From Triops longicaudatus (Eukaryota > Arthropoda > Branchiopoda > Notostraca > Triopsidae), in contig JAGQDJ010000130.1 in the NCBI GenBank assembly GCA_022885665.1, positions 62,001 through 126,000 of the forward strand: a stretch of DNA of 64,000 nt. Reading direction: 5' to 3'. This document shows, piece by piece, positions 37,160 through 51,600 of this stretch (the first letter of the stretch is position 1; each line of letters begins with the position of its first letter). A program made the position numbers and the translations under genes. Under the pieces are notes generated by a model. It was not told where the DNA came from. It saw nothing but the letters and a program-made list of their open reading frames with translations, and made no database searches.

Positions 37160-40100
37160 GAAAACGAGAAACACATCCTAAGAGAAGAGCCAAAGTCCCC
37201 TGTAGCGCGTTAACGTCTCCCAGACTAGTTTACTAAAGCTTTTCCCTTCCTTAATTCAACCCCTTTTGGTACAGTGTACCCTGTTTCCTCCCAAAAGAGA
37301 AACAATGATAGCCTGATAGAAATCCCAGAAATAGAGTCGCGTTTAAAACAGCACGACTTTGAGAATTGGTTAGCTTTGCGTTAGAAAACCGTTGGACTTG
37401 AAGAAGACGTCAAGCGCGGCAGTCACAGCACGCGGCGTGGGTTTTTGGAGAAAAAGCCGTTTCCCAACATGGCGGGAAAACCGTCGCGTCGCGTGGCCTA
37501 GCGTGGCGTGGGTATGAAGAAAAAACAACTCTGGCCGGATACGGAGCTTGTTTTGGCGCAAGAAAAGGAAATATGGTTACTTTGTGTTCGCTTTTTGCTA
37601 AGTCAACAAGGATAGACAACACATCTAGTGTTTCTTAAGTGCTTTTTTGTTGAACTAGCCGCCTTTAAATTGGTATGCTTGTTTTTCCGGCCGGTTGGAC
37701 TGCTAAACGGAATGTGGGTGGCTTTAAGGGCGGTGAAGGGTGGGTGGACGCAAACTGTTAATGGGAGACGGATATAAACCGCCAATTCCTCGGGACACAA
37801 CAATAGGTTTTGCAAAGGGGACCAACTAACCCTTTTAACAATGAATCAGTGAAGGGGGTCAAGTTAATGGAATTGCCACATAAAACCCTCCCAACACTGG
37901 TTTCTTAACTGACCTCCCCCCTTCGTCCCAGGGACAGAATGCTTTTAACCTTTTGTGAAAGGGGTCAAAGAAATGTAAGAACTTTAGAGATTATTGTATG
38001 AGGTTTGTTGAAGGCATTCAAAATGGAAGGCCGGTGATGGAAACGCGCTTCCGTGCAAGTGGGACATTTTGATGAGGGGAAGTAAACGGTGTTATATACT
38101 TGCATTGGGAATAGAATGCGTGATTTAGCAGCTGAACGAGGTTAATGGTGCGAGTGCCCAGGGTTGCCACAGTAATTAGACGGGTTGTGAAGTTTTCAGA
38201 ATGTGGGGGCTTTGGATTGTAAGTTTTGATTGTTACGTCCCTTAAGAAGTACAGCATAGTAGGCAGAAGGCCATAAAAATGCCAGTAGGATATGCTGTAT
38301 AACGCTGAATGGAGGAATTATTCGAAATTCGTGTCTCGAACAATAAATTTAAACTTATTTTTCAATACATTGATTGTAAAGTATTTTCAGTAACTTGTGT
38401 ACGAAGATTTCCTAGTGATTTCCACTTGAGTTTGTTATTGAAAACGAATATTTTTTAGTAATTTTTTTTTAGTATTCTTGAAAAAGTCAAATTTGTGTGA
38501 ATTTTATTGCAATTCTTTGCAAGAGTGTTTTGATATAAATCTATTTATTATTTTAGCTTCATTTGGTTCTATCATTATATATTTTTGCATTTTTTTCCAT
38601 TTTTTTTTATTTTAAAGTTGTGTATAGCTTATTAGAATTTTTAACTTGGTGTTGTTTAATTTAATGTTTTGGATGATTTGACCTTATGGTATTGCGTCGT
38701 GAAAACTAAGAGAGATTTTCGAGTGAGATTTAAAATGTCGGGTCAAGAAAATGACACAGTCTCGTGCCAGCGTTGAACTTTGTAAATGAAACAAGGAATT
38801 CAGATTATTTTCTGGAGTCGGACTTCCGTTAGGAACGAGTTTCTACAGCATTGTAAAAGCGTCCGATTTCAGGGTCGTGGACTCGGATGAATTTACTTTT
38901 CATTAGTTTGAGTGGAATAAGGATGAGAGGTAACTTGCGTTGCATTCGTTTTAGTTGAAACGTGACTTAATTGAAACCGAAACTCGAGGAGTTGAATGAA
39001 GGCAACGTCGTAAAAGGTGATTTTGGTGGTTGGAAGAGTCAGGTGAAACAGTGAACTTTCGGTTTGAACGTCAAACTTGGGACTTTTGGCAGGGATTACG
39101 TGTTTGATGTTGCGAAACAATAGTCGTGTTCATGTAAGCCCGTAACATTTGCACTGGAGCGAATCGAGTAAATTTACTACAAAATATATTTTTTTAAATT
39201 ATATTACAAATACTTAGCAACATTAAACAACTTCTAAAAGCCTTATAACGAATTTTTCGTCGATTGTTTGAATTTGTCATTTATTTACAAGGGCTTTGTT
39301 ACTTTATCGTGCTATTTTCTTTCGTGGATTTTGAGAGTTTAATTGTCGTTACACTGATAAATTCGCTGTAGTCAAGCAGACAAATAACATTAAACATTAT
39401 AACAAGACACATTAAAGCGTGCTTGAAATTTGCTTTGAATTTTAGGATGTTTTTGTACATTTGGCGTTTAAATTAACAAGGAAATCCTTAAGAATCGTTT
39501 TGAGTGACGCGAAGCCTGTGAGCTCTTCAGCACGGTTAAATAATTCTACTTTTAATTAGATGGTTTATCATTGAAACGATCTTTCGGAACTCTGAACAAC
39601 ACTGCTTGTGAATAAGGTTAAAATTCTGCTCACGTGAATGTTGTAAGTTCGTTAACAAAAGCTGAACGGTTTTCGTCGTGTAAGACCTCATTATAGAAGC
39701 ACTCGTAGAAATTTGACTTGAAATTCATTCAAGCGTTGTTTTCTCTTAACAAGTCAATTTAAGAACACAGAAAATTGATCACTTACCTTATCTTTTGTTG
39801 TCATTAAAAAATATTAGCAAGAAACTGAAACACTTTTAGGAAGTATTCCAGAACTGTTTTGTGCGACAGTAAGTCTCTTGTCAATTTTTAGTCTACAGGT
39901 CATGAAACCGCCTTTCACCTGTTTTTGCTATTACAATCCTGTAATGCGCACTATTGCCTTCCTAAAAGCTTTTTGTAAAACACCTCACATTGAAAAAAGT
40001 TGAAAGCAATTAACTTACCCCTCTGGCTTGAAAACGTTTGAAAAACCGCTAGAAAGTGACTATTGATTTGTTGGCATACTTTCAGAAATGTCCAAATTAT

Positions 40101-43100
40101 GTCTCTTGTTATGAAAAAATCAGATTATTTTAAAAAACTTGGGGCAAAGACTTGTTATATTTTCGTTATACAATTATAATTATGTAGATTCGTTATGCAA
40201 TATCGTTACACAATTAGGCAAATTAGATACCGCAGTCTGTTTGCATACTCTTTAATTCGATTTTTTGTTTTTTAGTATGAGGGTGTACGTGGCATTTTTG
40301 GTTTCTTTGTTCTATTCACACTTCAAACTAAAAAAGCTAAAGATTCCGTTGTAATTCAGAGCTGAATTGGGTAAAATGTCAAAAACTGGGAGCTTCTGTT
40401 GTCTGTGTCTCTGAGGCGTGTCTTGTTTATTTAGTTTGTCTCACTCGGGGAAAGTTTTGCATTCGCTAGAAACATATTCCAAAGGTACTCATTACCATGT
40501 GCCGGAACGTAGATCATTCCTTACAGCAGGGCTATGTCGGAAATTTTGGTAAAATATATTTTTCCAACCCTTCCTGTAGGACTTTCCTTTGGGAGAGAGA
40601 GCCAAGAAAAAAAGCATGCAAAGAAATTAAAAAAAAGGAGAACGGAAAAGAAAAATCATGGCGATGGAAGGAAAGAGATAACGAAGCCAACAGCTCTCTA
40701 TATCGAATGTGTGATCTGAGGAAAGAAAGTACGGTCGTAAAAAAAGAGCTGCGGTGCTTTTTGGGTTGGCAAAAGTCATATCTGGGAAATATCTTCTTCA
40801 CTCGTTTCAAAAGCGGAAAGGTGACTCGAAGGTCCTTTTCACATGTTAGTGAGGTTAGGGAACTCCAACCTGTATCGATTCAAGGATCTCTCACTAATGC
40901 TGCTGCGCGTCCAACACCGTGCGTATAAACATGATACACTCGTAGCCGAATTAACAAAAAAGTTACAGGTGACTTTACTTTTAATTTCTGGGCTGACTCG
41001 ATTGTACTCTTTCTTCCGGTACGTAAGCAGAAAAAAAACTCTAATACGCCAGTCGTAGAGCAACTAGCAAGTCAGGTTCCGTTTTACTTTTTTCTTCCAT
41101 CGCTCGAGAAAACATTGGGTTCGTCTCGGGCCCCCCAAAGAGCCGTAAAACTTCACTCAGGGAAAAGACATTCAGCACGACACCCCTGAACTCGATTTGG
41201 GGTTGGGGTTGAGTAAAGAGATCATGGTATAAATGTTTACACTCAAGCTTGTTTTAAAACCGTTTTCTACTCACTTTAGCGGGTAGAGTGTACCCGTTCA
41301 ACTCTTTTAGTTCTTTTAAAGCTAAGCGGCTTGAAAAACAAGTACCACAGACGTAATGCCCGTGAAATTTCCGTTCTTTTGAATATAAACATGACGGTAC
41401 TACGACGTGAACAACAATTTGGGAATCTCACCCTCTTCCCTCACCCTGAAAGACCCCGCGGGCACCTGGAAGGGGAAAATTCTACCGCGTGTCTCTCGTG
41501 GGGTGGCAGCCGACGGCGTTTAGGGTCTAGAACGGTGGGGATCTAGCCTACGGCACGCGCGCTGAAGCAGTTAAATTTTCCAAATTCAATTCCACGGCAA
41601 CTTATACTCTGAAACCTGAAGTCCAGGTAGTCAAAAGGTTCAGAATTCCAAGGCCTTTTCAGCGGACGATACTAATTCTTAGCATCTCGCACTCCATGCA
41701 TTCCTTATAAGCCCGTGGGCAAGAATCCCTATCTTAGTGAAAAGTTGCGGACGTTTCTTTTAAAAACCGAGGAGGTTGGAGCTGAGCTCCGTGGATAAAG
41801 GATGTAAATAGCCATAAATGTTCGATTGTTGGGATAAAGCGGAATGTCAAACCGACTTGACCTTTAAGTTTCATCACAGGAAAAGGAAAGTAGAGTACGT
41901 GGGGGAGCAGTGCTGTCGAAAAAGAAAGTCCTCTTGGGGATACCACGATATCTGCTACTAAGATCAAACTTGGGACGTTGCTTTGTTAAAGGAGAGAAAG
42001 CAAATTTCGAGATTGAGTACGACCATAAAGTATATCGAGTGGAGTTGGTTGGTTGTAGCGACACAGGTGGTGAAGTAAGATCGAGATTTCCAAGTGCAAT
42101 ATTTTTTTGTTGTGCCCGTTTTACGACACTCTCCCGAATTTCCTTAAAGGGGGTGGTATGGGGGTTGGTGCGAAAACACGCCTCAGGGGGTTGAAGATGG
42201 AGGGCTCATGTTCGCTGCAGCACGTCTTTTGCTAGCCCTGTTTATGTTTTCTTGTAGTGTGTGCGTCCGTTCGCTGCTGTCGGGAGCTATCGACCGTTGT
42301 AGGAGTACTAGAACGTATGAAAGGCTCCCGCGTTTTCTCTCTGCTGCTGTCTTCTCTCCCAACTCACGCTCGGTGTCTCTCTTTCTTGTCTCTTCTCGTC
42401 TTTGCCCCTTAATTTATGACCCGAAAGGCTCTCAGCTTGACGGAGAAAACTGGCCGAGAGAACGGTGGACGCAGCGACGAATGAACCTTTAAGATGCATG
42501 AAATTGGACACAAACGCATAGTCGTACTCACGCTTAATGCCGTCCCAAGTCTGTTTGCGCTAATAAACTCTCGATATAAAAACTTCTCATTCCCCACAGG
42601 TTACATCAACATTTAAAAATTCATAGCCCAAAAATATGGCCTGCAAAATCATAAAGAATAGAAATAAATACCGTCTACCCTATAAAGCCTTTCGTAAATT
42701 GCAATGTAAATTACGAGGTTCTACCACGTAAATTACGATGTTGTAAATACACGTACAAAAGGCAGCAAAAATAAATTTGAAAAGTAAATACAAGTGAAAT
42801 ATAATTCAGGTGAAAGCTAAGGCGTGAAGTGAATAAAACGACTTTAGAATCAAAGATCTTAAAATGAGAGAGAAAATGTCTTTTAAAAAGCTGCGAACTT
42901 GAGTCATTAACAGTGCACACTTAACAGTTTGACAGGAAGTCTTTTATTTCCAGGAAGTCCGTTCTTAAATATTCAAAAATGCATACCCGCCCATTGGTGT
43001 AATTCCCTGCAGACGGCCACGCCTCTTTAAAGGAATTCCAATACTGCTTATCTTAAGGAGCGCAGGGAATTTTGGAAATGTTTTCTAAAGCCGAGTTTTG

Positions 43101-43790
43101 GAATAGAACAAACCTTAAAAAATCCCTAGAAGACTTTAAAGAATATTTTTCTCTCTTCACTGGAGGAGAAAAACGGGATTTTAAGCTAGAGCTCGCAGAC
43201 TCGGTATTAGTTTTGGGTTTGGAACCGGGCAAATTACTCTTCTTAAATATGACGTAAAAAAGCTTTTAATTACTTTTGATTAAGTTCGAAATGAGGGAAA
43301 AGGCAAATTTTAAATCCGTCAAACTTTCTTAAGGAGACGATGTTTTGGGTGCTTGCTGTGATCGTTTATATGAAATGATTCTGTAAAGACCCGAGTGGGC
43401 GGAAATAAAAAATGAGGGAAGAAAATGAAAGATGAGATGGGCAAATGAAGGATAATTGTCAGGGAGAAAAAGCAAAGGCATACAAATGTTCATAATGCTC
43501 CTTAAGTCATAATTCAGTTGCTAGTCATGTATTAATTACCTCTTATTGCACGTACAAGGTTAATGTAATTTTCATAAGAGGATTTGGAGCAGATTGTCAA
43601 TTTATGAAGCAAGAGATGGGAGTAGCGGAAAGTCTTCCGATTTAATGCTGGTGTGTTGTATAGAGAGGACGCTAAAACGATTCAACGCACGGTGGGTACA
43701 AAATCGACTTAAGACGAAGCTCACCGGGAGGGGAGGATTCCCCGTTTTAAGCCGAGGAAGGAAGATTTGTTGTGCTAAGAAAAAGAAATA
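37160..43790. other. Gene-free stretch
   Basis: No supportable gene or clear repeat. Frames at 40497-40928 and 41910-42194 lack homology I can recognise and overlap open frames on the opposite strand. Confidence 0.5.
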
Positions 43791-43794
43791 GTGC

Positions 43795-44190
43795 TGAAGT
43801 GCAGAAAAAGTGCAGAAATGTAGAATTATGGGAGAGATTCAAAAATACAGAAGAAATGTGGCAGAAGTATGGAAAAATAGGCAGATAGAGAAGTATAGCA
43901 AAAATGCAGTAATGCAGAACATGCAGAAGAAATATAGCAACATGACAGGAAGACGCCAGCAATGTAGAAAGAAATGCTAAAGCACTACAGTAATGCAGAA
44001 ATAATAGCATTATAAAAAATTTTGAGAGTAATAGGTTAAAAGTAGAAACAGCAAAACAAAGAAGATACGAAGAAGTATGGCGCAGATATACAAATATTGC
44101 CGCAATACAGTGGAAATACCGGAATTATGTGTAAACACTGTAGGAATAGAGAAATAATGCAGAATAACAAAAAATAGTGGAAAAGTGCGT
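43795..44190 (+). repeat. Degenerate short-period repeat tract (ATGCAGAA-like words)
   Basis: Words such as GTGCAGAAA, ATGCAGTAATGCAG and ATGCAGAAATA recur at short, irregular spacing for about 400 bp. This looks like an old, heavily mutated simple tandem repeat. Confidence 0.5.
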
Positions 44191-44199
44191 AAAGCAATT

Positions 44200-47100
44200 T
44201 ATTCTTTAGCCAAATTGAAAAACGCTCAAGTGGGTTTGAAGAACTACATTTGATTTTCGAAATTTAGTCGAAACGTTGGTTGACCTTGAAAAACTGGAAC
44301 TTTTGTCTTGGATATATTTCATTTTTTGAAAGGAAGGCAGCTTGCAACAAATACCCTTCTGTTAGGAAATACGCATTTCTACGAATATGTCAAATTATTA
44401 GGAACGATTTATTCAAAAAGACGTTACTTAAAAACACATAATAGACAATTTAAAAGCTCTACCATGACCTAGCTTTTTTGGGGGAAAACGTGTATCGACA
44501 TTAAGCTTTCCAAGCATTGCATCATACGTACTCGTGTGTAGTCGTTTCATGGAATATACATCGTATACATTAGAGTAAAGAGATCTTGACTTTTATTCTC
44601 AATGAATTTTGACGTAGGCTATTCCTTAAACATTCAATTTGCCTGAAATATTTATCTTCTATTTGCATAATAAATCAAGTGATAAAATCTGGAAAGGATG
44701 ACCATGGCATGATTAACAGTGACAGTGAAAACTTTTCTTTACATAAGAATTTTACGTTAGAATTTCGAGTTAAAACTAACTTCAATAGATTTTGCATGAG
44801 AAAAAAATATTGCGTATTAAGCTAGTTTAATTAACGTTGAGTTTTTAATTTCGTGGATTTAACTGCAATAGCTTTGACTTTAATACTTCCGCGTTTTTTT
44901 CTTCAAGGCTGAATTTATTAGACAAGTGTTAAAATTCCCACGAAAAATTATCTGATGTTTAATTCGTTCTAAAATTGACGAAAATGTTATAAATTAGGTT
45001 TAATTTCATACGAAAACAATTTTCTAGTATTGTTGATTGGAATGTTGTTTACGCATTCAATGAAATTACACTGCACTTTTGTTTGAACCGCCTGTGTCCG
45101 TTTATCTCCTTTTAAGGTATTTTTTCTCTCATTCTTTGATTTCTGTATTGTTAGAAGTTTTGGACACCAAAGTCATTCAGTGTTGCTTTAATATTTGTGT
45201 TCAGTAAACGACACTAGTATGTCTCATATTTCGTTAGGGTTTGATTCCTAGACATGAGGAATTTGCTCAATGTTCAAAATTAATCATAAAATGAAGTTGC
45301 GATCGTACAATAAGTGAATATAATACACGTACTCAATAACACGTGTTGTCGACGACTTCCTACTACACATAAAGAGAACCTCACCCAAAGCAACACATTT
45401 TTCCTCCAACTTCGGTAAAGTTCCTTGTTATTTTTATGGATATTTTTCGAAATACTTTGTATTTATGGAACTGGAAGCGTGTTAAAAGAATTGTTGGCAA
45501 GTTGGTTCCTACCACACCCCATCCACATCATTAGAGGACATCTTTGTGAGGTGTTGCACACAACGGGGACCAATCTCCGAGAGCGAAACTCGAGTCCAAA
45601 AGGGGACAACTTTCCAGTCGACTTTCGCAAAAAGCCTTTTGACTCCTGAAAAGGCAACTTGACAAAGTTGTCGAGTGCTTTGTGATTTCAAAGAGAAAAA
45701 AAAAGTTCATTAGGACATTCACATGGAGCTTTGGAAAATCCACCCTGAACGAGCGTTTCGATTCAGTGGTATAAGAAATCTGTATTAGTTCCTGAAAGTA
45801 AATCGTGAAAGAGAGAAGAAAAGTCTCGTTGACTTTTCTGCGTTACAGGAGCTTTTCCATAATTTCAGGGGCTCTCTCTCTCTTATACGTGTGTTTCTGA
45901 AAGATTTTCTCTTTATGTTAGTTTTGGCAGGGTGGAGAATTGGATTTTCTGCTTCGAAGATGGTATTTTTATATAAGAAAACTTCTTTTTTATTTTTGTT
46001 TTTGTGGTCTGCAAGGTTTTTACATTATGTATAGAAAGACAGTGAGAGAGAAGAAACCGAAAGGAGAACCTAATTTATGTCTTAATTTGTGACGAGACGT
46101 TTTTATCTGAGTGGAATTAACTAAAACGGATCGTTTGGATCAGAGTCTCAAAAGCTAAGCTCTTAGTCATGACGAGGATTCAGGTTTTTCTAAATAGAAG
46201 AAATCTTCGAGATAAATCCAGGCTGTTACCCAAACACTCGAGGATTTTTAATTCCGGAAATAAAAAGTAAGGGTAAGGAGAAAAATTGAGCTAGGGTGAG
46301 TTTTAAAGTACCCAACCACGTTTACGGATGTGTGAGGGTCCGAAATCGATGTAGCGGGATTGTTGTACTTTGTATCAGCTTTCTTCTCGCTTTTTTTCTG
46401 CTCAGTTTCGTCTTATGGTATCAAAAGAAGGATTTGGCTCCACCTTTTCCGTGTGAGAAAAAAAAATCGGGCGAGAAATTATTCTACAGGGGTAAATCGA
46501 CGAGGTTGTAAGCCTCGAGGATTTCTGGTCCACAAACTGTGTCATCTTTAGACGTCATACATGGCAGGTTAATAGACAGCCATCTATTTTCGTTTCCCTT
46601 AGCAGCTTAGCCAAGAGTTTTAACTACTCAATAGGACAAAATAAGATATTACATTGGGAATGACAAGCAAGTGTAGTTCCTATATGTCAAAGAAAGGGAA
46701 AAAAGAAAATGAAAATATCATAGGCTTTTCAATTCTGAAACGACTTTTCCTGATGAAATGAGTCTCATCTAAGATTCGAGAAAATTCTATGTTGTGTTCA
46801 GTATTGTGTAGAACTCATAGGTAGCTTCAAATTATAGGATTGTTTGGTGACTGAAATTGTAGGGTAGTGCTACCGTGCTTTAATTTAGATTCTGAGAAAG
46901 GGGCGTGGCATGAAGAGTCAAAGCCGTTGTTACCTTCATTTCCTGTAGAAAACGGATTTCCCGATTTTTTCTTTTCAATCCAATCGACCCCTATTCAATG
47001 TAAATTAAAATACGTGGAACCCTTCTTGATAGCAAGAAAATAAGCTTTTAAAAGGAAAAATAGTCGAAGACGACAAAATATTGCAAAAAAGATTTTGTAT

Positions 47101-48425
47101 TACCGTTGGATATGGAAACATTCTGCTTCCTCATTTACGTCCTTATGTGCTTGGAGAAAAAGGAAAAATTAGGAGCGTGTTAATATGAAAATCACAAAAT
47201 AATAATGTAAAAATCATCATCATGATTCTGGTCTAAGAGGTAGGTCAGATGTAACATAGGAGTAAAGGGATATTTTTCCCAAAAGAAAACCTGGTGTGTT
47301 TTCATTGTCATACGCTAGGCCTTACTTAGTTATTAGATGTGTACTGTTATTGTTAACAATTCAACATTATTATACTAGAGACTAAAGGTCAGTAAAATCC
47401 AGTTTCTTACATGGTAGAATTTAATTCTGTTACTGAAATTTGCACGAATCTCAACATCATTTGAACCTAAACTTATGTAATTTTCTCCAAAGAAATTGTT
47501 ACTTTTGTTATATTGTCCGTAACAAACGCTTCTGTTACATTCGTTCAGCTGCATCACTTCGGCTCTTTATGCGTCGCCTAAAATTTCTTCAAAAGAATTA
47601 ACGCTAAAGCCATAAAGCTTTTGTAACACATCATAGACTTGGAAAAAATTTTCTTTAGTTTTGAAACCCATGATAAACATGACAAGGAATATAACCCTTT
47701 TCTTCTTAGTAAAGCTGCGAAATCAAATTTTAATAATTTTCTCGTTTATTGTTTGTTCTTTTCACGTGAAACTCTTTTAACGCCTATTTACCTGAATTTC
47801 TTACGGTCATGACTTTTTACATGCTTGAAGTGTCTGTTGATTTGTGTTTGAGTTTTCAAAAGCTGTGATATTTTTTTACATATGCTTCGCATTACAGTTA
47901 ACACGAGTCTCGTTCCAAACTCGAAATAAAGCCCAAAATACTGTGAAAAAATATTATAAAAAAACTGCAGAGCGACCAAAGAAAGATCTTCTAAAATTAC
48001 AAAGACAAGCGACCCAATTTGTCCGGACATAAATTACCAGAGAAAATTGAATCTGTTAAAAGAAGTCATAAAATCATGAAAAAAATTCTTAAAATAAAAC
48101 GTTTTCTTGGAAGTATAATAAGCGCTTGATAAGAACCAAATTGAAAAGAGAAATTCGTAGTACCAAAAATACAATTTTTAACACAATTTAATCATTACAC
48201 CAAAAACATATTTTCTGAGCTATTTTTTTTATTGACTGACTGAGCGACTTCATAACACCAATCTAATACGATGCATGCATTTTTAAAATAATGCACTATA
48301 TGCGCACAAATCTGAGCATTTTAAAGGTCTAGGGGCCCTAGCGACCCTAAAAGGGTACCTTAGCTTGTTACACGTATTGTACTTCCTACGGACTCCTTAA
48401 AACGGCCTCGAAAACTTGATTAACG

Positions 48426-48429
<4 letters not shown>
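44200..48429. other. Gene-free AT-rich stretch
   Basis: Nothing supportable seen. Confidence 0.5.

Positions 48430-48462
<33 letters not shown>
48430..48462. repeat. Poly(T) tract of about 33 bases
   Basis: Uninterrupted T run about 90 bp after a palindromic CTAGGGGCCCTAG (about 48329-48341). Possible retroelement poly(A) on the minus strand, but no body is recognised. Confidence 0.85.
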
Positions 48463-48467
<5 letters not shown>

Positions 48468-49679
48468 AACCGTTGCACTTCCCTTTTCAAAGCTGGAGCG
48501 TAGGGCGGACTTGATACGCTGTCAGGGCATTAAGTACGATTCTCTTTGTTAGTCATCAAGCATTACACGTCATCAATGATGCCGATATGTTGCATTTCTT
48601 CTACAAAGCGAGATTCATGTTAGCCAAGCGTGTTTATTTTCTCTACTTATACCAATTTTCCGTAGAGTTCCATATTATGAGCATTGGGCAAAGAATGTGT
48701 ATAGCGAGCTTTGTGGGTAAAATTTTGTGGGGGCTTCTGCGTTTTCGTGGGAAGTTATTACGTTCGATGCTATGGTTAGAACTTGAGTAATTTTGTCGCA
48801 ACAAGTTCAGGCAGGCAGAAATGATGAGACTGAGGCATTTATATTGCTCATTTCGGCAAACTGTGGGTAAGATACGGTAAAGGGTAGATGAGAGGAAGGG
48901 GGAGGAGGGTGACAAAGGGGAGAGATGTACGTTTGAGGCACAGCTAATCTTTCGTGCCCATAAGCCGCTCAACGCAAATTGATATATTGCTAACGACTTT
49001 GCGTATAATGCATTCCCCCGCTTTCACACACAGGGGGCACACCACACGTGGTGTGGTACTTGATAACAGAGAAAACTTTTCCCGTACTAATCGCGGAGGG
49101 GGTGAGAGCTGAGATTGGGTTTGCCTTTATTGTGATTTCAAACGAGGAAATACCCAATAAGAACGGAAAGCGGGAAAGAACGTGTAGAAATTACTACACA
49201 TACAAATGTTGCTTGTAAGCCTTTTCTAGGACATGACTCACAGTTGTGTGTCCTTATGTTATTTCCTTGTTGTTAGGTGAGGAGGGTGGGGTGAAAAGCA
49301 AATGACTTGAGTTGACGCAAGTGAAAACGCGACTGTAAAATCATAAACGTCGCAAGAATAACAATAGGGAGGGTTTGTTGTCCGTGAAGCCTTTCTGTGC
49401 GAGAAGTTACGGGATGTGGTTGAAGCATGGATGAAGAGATTTTAGCAAATTAAAATTCCGCAAGAAATTCCCTTGTACTCCTCGTGCATAAGAGCGCTGT
49501 GGGCGTGCACCCAGCCGTGGCAAAACTAACCCTTGCTAACCCTAGCGTAACTCTTGCAACGATACTTTCGAGTATGTAAACAAGAGAAGGGGACGAAAGA
49601 CAATTTGCATTTACATCCGACATGTTCAACGCATGGAGACGGAAAAAAGAGTACTTGATTTTTTTTGCGAAATAAGTAC

Positions 49680-50002
49680 AATAGACTCCCTCTTATCCGC
49701 GCACGGTTTAATTGGTTACCTATTTAACCGTTCATACGTAGGGAATGTAAAAGTTTGACGCTATATTCTTGAGAAGTTTTTTAATTTTATGTGTAACGGT
49801 GTACAGTTTAAGAAATGGACAAAAACCAGAACTAATCAAACTTAATTAATCTGCGTATTGGACAAGCAATTCTGTTTTCCATTATTATTTCTTTAAGAAC
49901 TGAGTTATGTACTATTAAAAACAGTTTAAAAAATTTTATGGATTAACCGATTTTTCGGTTTTAGAGTCCTTTCTCGTGCCTATCGGATAAAGGGAAATCT
50001 AA
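49680..50002 (+). mobile_element. Possible pogo/Tigger-type MITE with TTATCCG ends
   Basis: The left end TAGACTCCCTCTTATCCGC matches the opposite-strand reading of the right end, TAGATTTCCCTTTATCCG, at 13 of about 17 positions. TTATCCG-type termini are familiar in Tigger-like MITEs. The interior is AT-rich without a coding frame. Confidence 0.45.
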
Positions 50003-50061
50003 TTTGCAGGAAATTTAGACGCGTTTCATATGTAGGCAGGCCTCTTACAAGGTTTCAAGAC

Positions 50062-50190
50062 TATCCTACCAACCTTTGTTGCGAGGAGCTCGGCATTCCA
50101 CCCTCCGAGCTAATGTCCGTGGCCCAAGATGGGGCTCATTGGAGGACACCTAAGCTTGCTCGAGCCACGACCCCAGCAATGGAAACTGTG
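50062..50190 (+). pseudogene. LINE-type (non-LTR) retrotransposon fragment, C-terminal coding end
   Basis: The in-frame translation reads EELGIPPSELMSVAQDGAHW followed by RTPKLARATTPAME. The pattern ...LG--P-EL---AQDR--WR... is typical of the extreme C-terminus of many non-LTR reverse transcriptases in animals; here the usual R after AQD is G. Only about 40 codons are recognisable, with no reverse transcriptase motifs nearby, so it is a truncated relic. The decayed tandem tract at 50200 follows directly. Confidence 0.55.
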
Positions 50191-50199
50191 GTTTCGAAA

Positions 50200-51600
50200 C
50201 TGTATGCATATAATACGTTACATATCGAAAACTTTGAGAAGGTACTATTTTAAAATTTGACTACGGATAGTTTTCGAAACAATATGAGCAATTCTAAAAA
50301 TTTGGATACGTCAAATATTAAAACTGAAAGCATGTTAAGTTTAGATACCGTATGTTCACTCTTAAAATACTAGCTTGAGTGCTGTTCTAATGTTTCTAGA
50401 CATTTTAAATATAGGGTAGTACGAAAAATGATAAACCCATGATTTCATGCTATTTTCAGATATTAAGTACATGCGAATTTAAAATTTTGAACACGTGAAG
50501 TTATCAAAGTTCGGGTATGCGTGATAAACTGAAATGTGTTGAAACCTATGAGTTAAATAAAATACGGCAATTTGAGTATGTGGAATAGTAAATCTCGGAG
50601 TACGTTCAATATTTAAGCTTCAAGTATCCGTGCTGTTTTCAGATCTTAAGTACGTACACGCGGATACAGTACTTAACGTACGTGAAGTCGTTAAGTTTCG
50701 AGTACTTGTAGTGTCGAAACTTTCAGTCCTTAAAATTAGAAAATTTTGACTCTTTACTTGAAGAGCTCTGAGGACGTCAATTCTTGACATCTTAAGTACC
50801 TAAACCGTTGAAAGTTTTAGAAATCTTGCTGTTTTGACGTTTGAAGTGCGGGCAACTGTGATACATTGGGTACGTTGAAGTTACAGAGCTTCAGCTATGC
50901 GTAATAATGGTATTTTGAATACATTAATCAGTGGAAACGTAGGTACGTGGAATTGTAAAACACTGATTATGTAAATTTCGAAACCTTGATTACGTGCAAT
51001 TTTTACATACCTACTTCCGTGCGCTTTGGGGATTTTGAGCACGTTTAATTTCAAAACCGTTGATTGCGCCAAATTCTGAGCCTAGATTGTGCACAGTGAG
51101 GTGTTAAGTACATGCAGCTATTACACTTCGAGTATGGATAATTATGAAAGTTTTCGTACGCCGAATTGTAAACTTCCAAACAAGTATAGTGAACTCTAAT
51201 TAAATTCTGACACCTTAAATACATACAATTTGGACACATTGCTTCCCTGGTCTTTTTTGTATTTTGATTACAGTTTGTCAGATTTCGAAATCTTGGGCAC
51301 ATGCAATATTAAACTTTTGCTTTCGTGACATTGGAGATTTCCAATGTTATTGCAATATTGAAGTTTTCAGCAGACGTAGTTTCGAAACATGAAGCATGTG
51401 AAGCTATCAAACCTGGAGCACGTGTGATATCTAAAACACTAATATTACGAAAATTTTAGTGCGTGGAATTTTCAAACTTTGACCGCTTAGGATATTGACA
51501 GTTATAGCACGTCTAGTTTTGGAACTTTTGAATGCGTGTAATTTTGAGGTTTTGCATACATTATATTAGAATTTTTTAGCGCATATATTTAAACTTTGAG
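50200..51600 (+). repeat. Decayed minisatellite-like tract, unit roughly 25-30 bp
   Basis: The loose pattern (G)TACGTG-AATTTT-AAACTTTGAG recurs for about 1.4 kb. Examples are GTGCGTGGAATTTTC at about 51460, GAATGCGTGTAATTTTGAG near 51530 and AACGTACGTGAAG near 50677. Individual units are poorly conserved, so the array is old or was always irregular. It carries no supportable gene. Confidence 0.5.

Noticed and set aside
49041..49057. ACCACACGTGGTGTGGT around a CACGTG E-box
   Set aside because: The symmetry is imperfect and an isolated E-box in a gene-free region is not enough to call a regulatory site.
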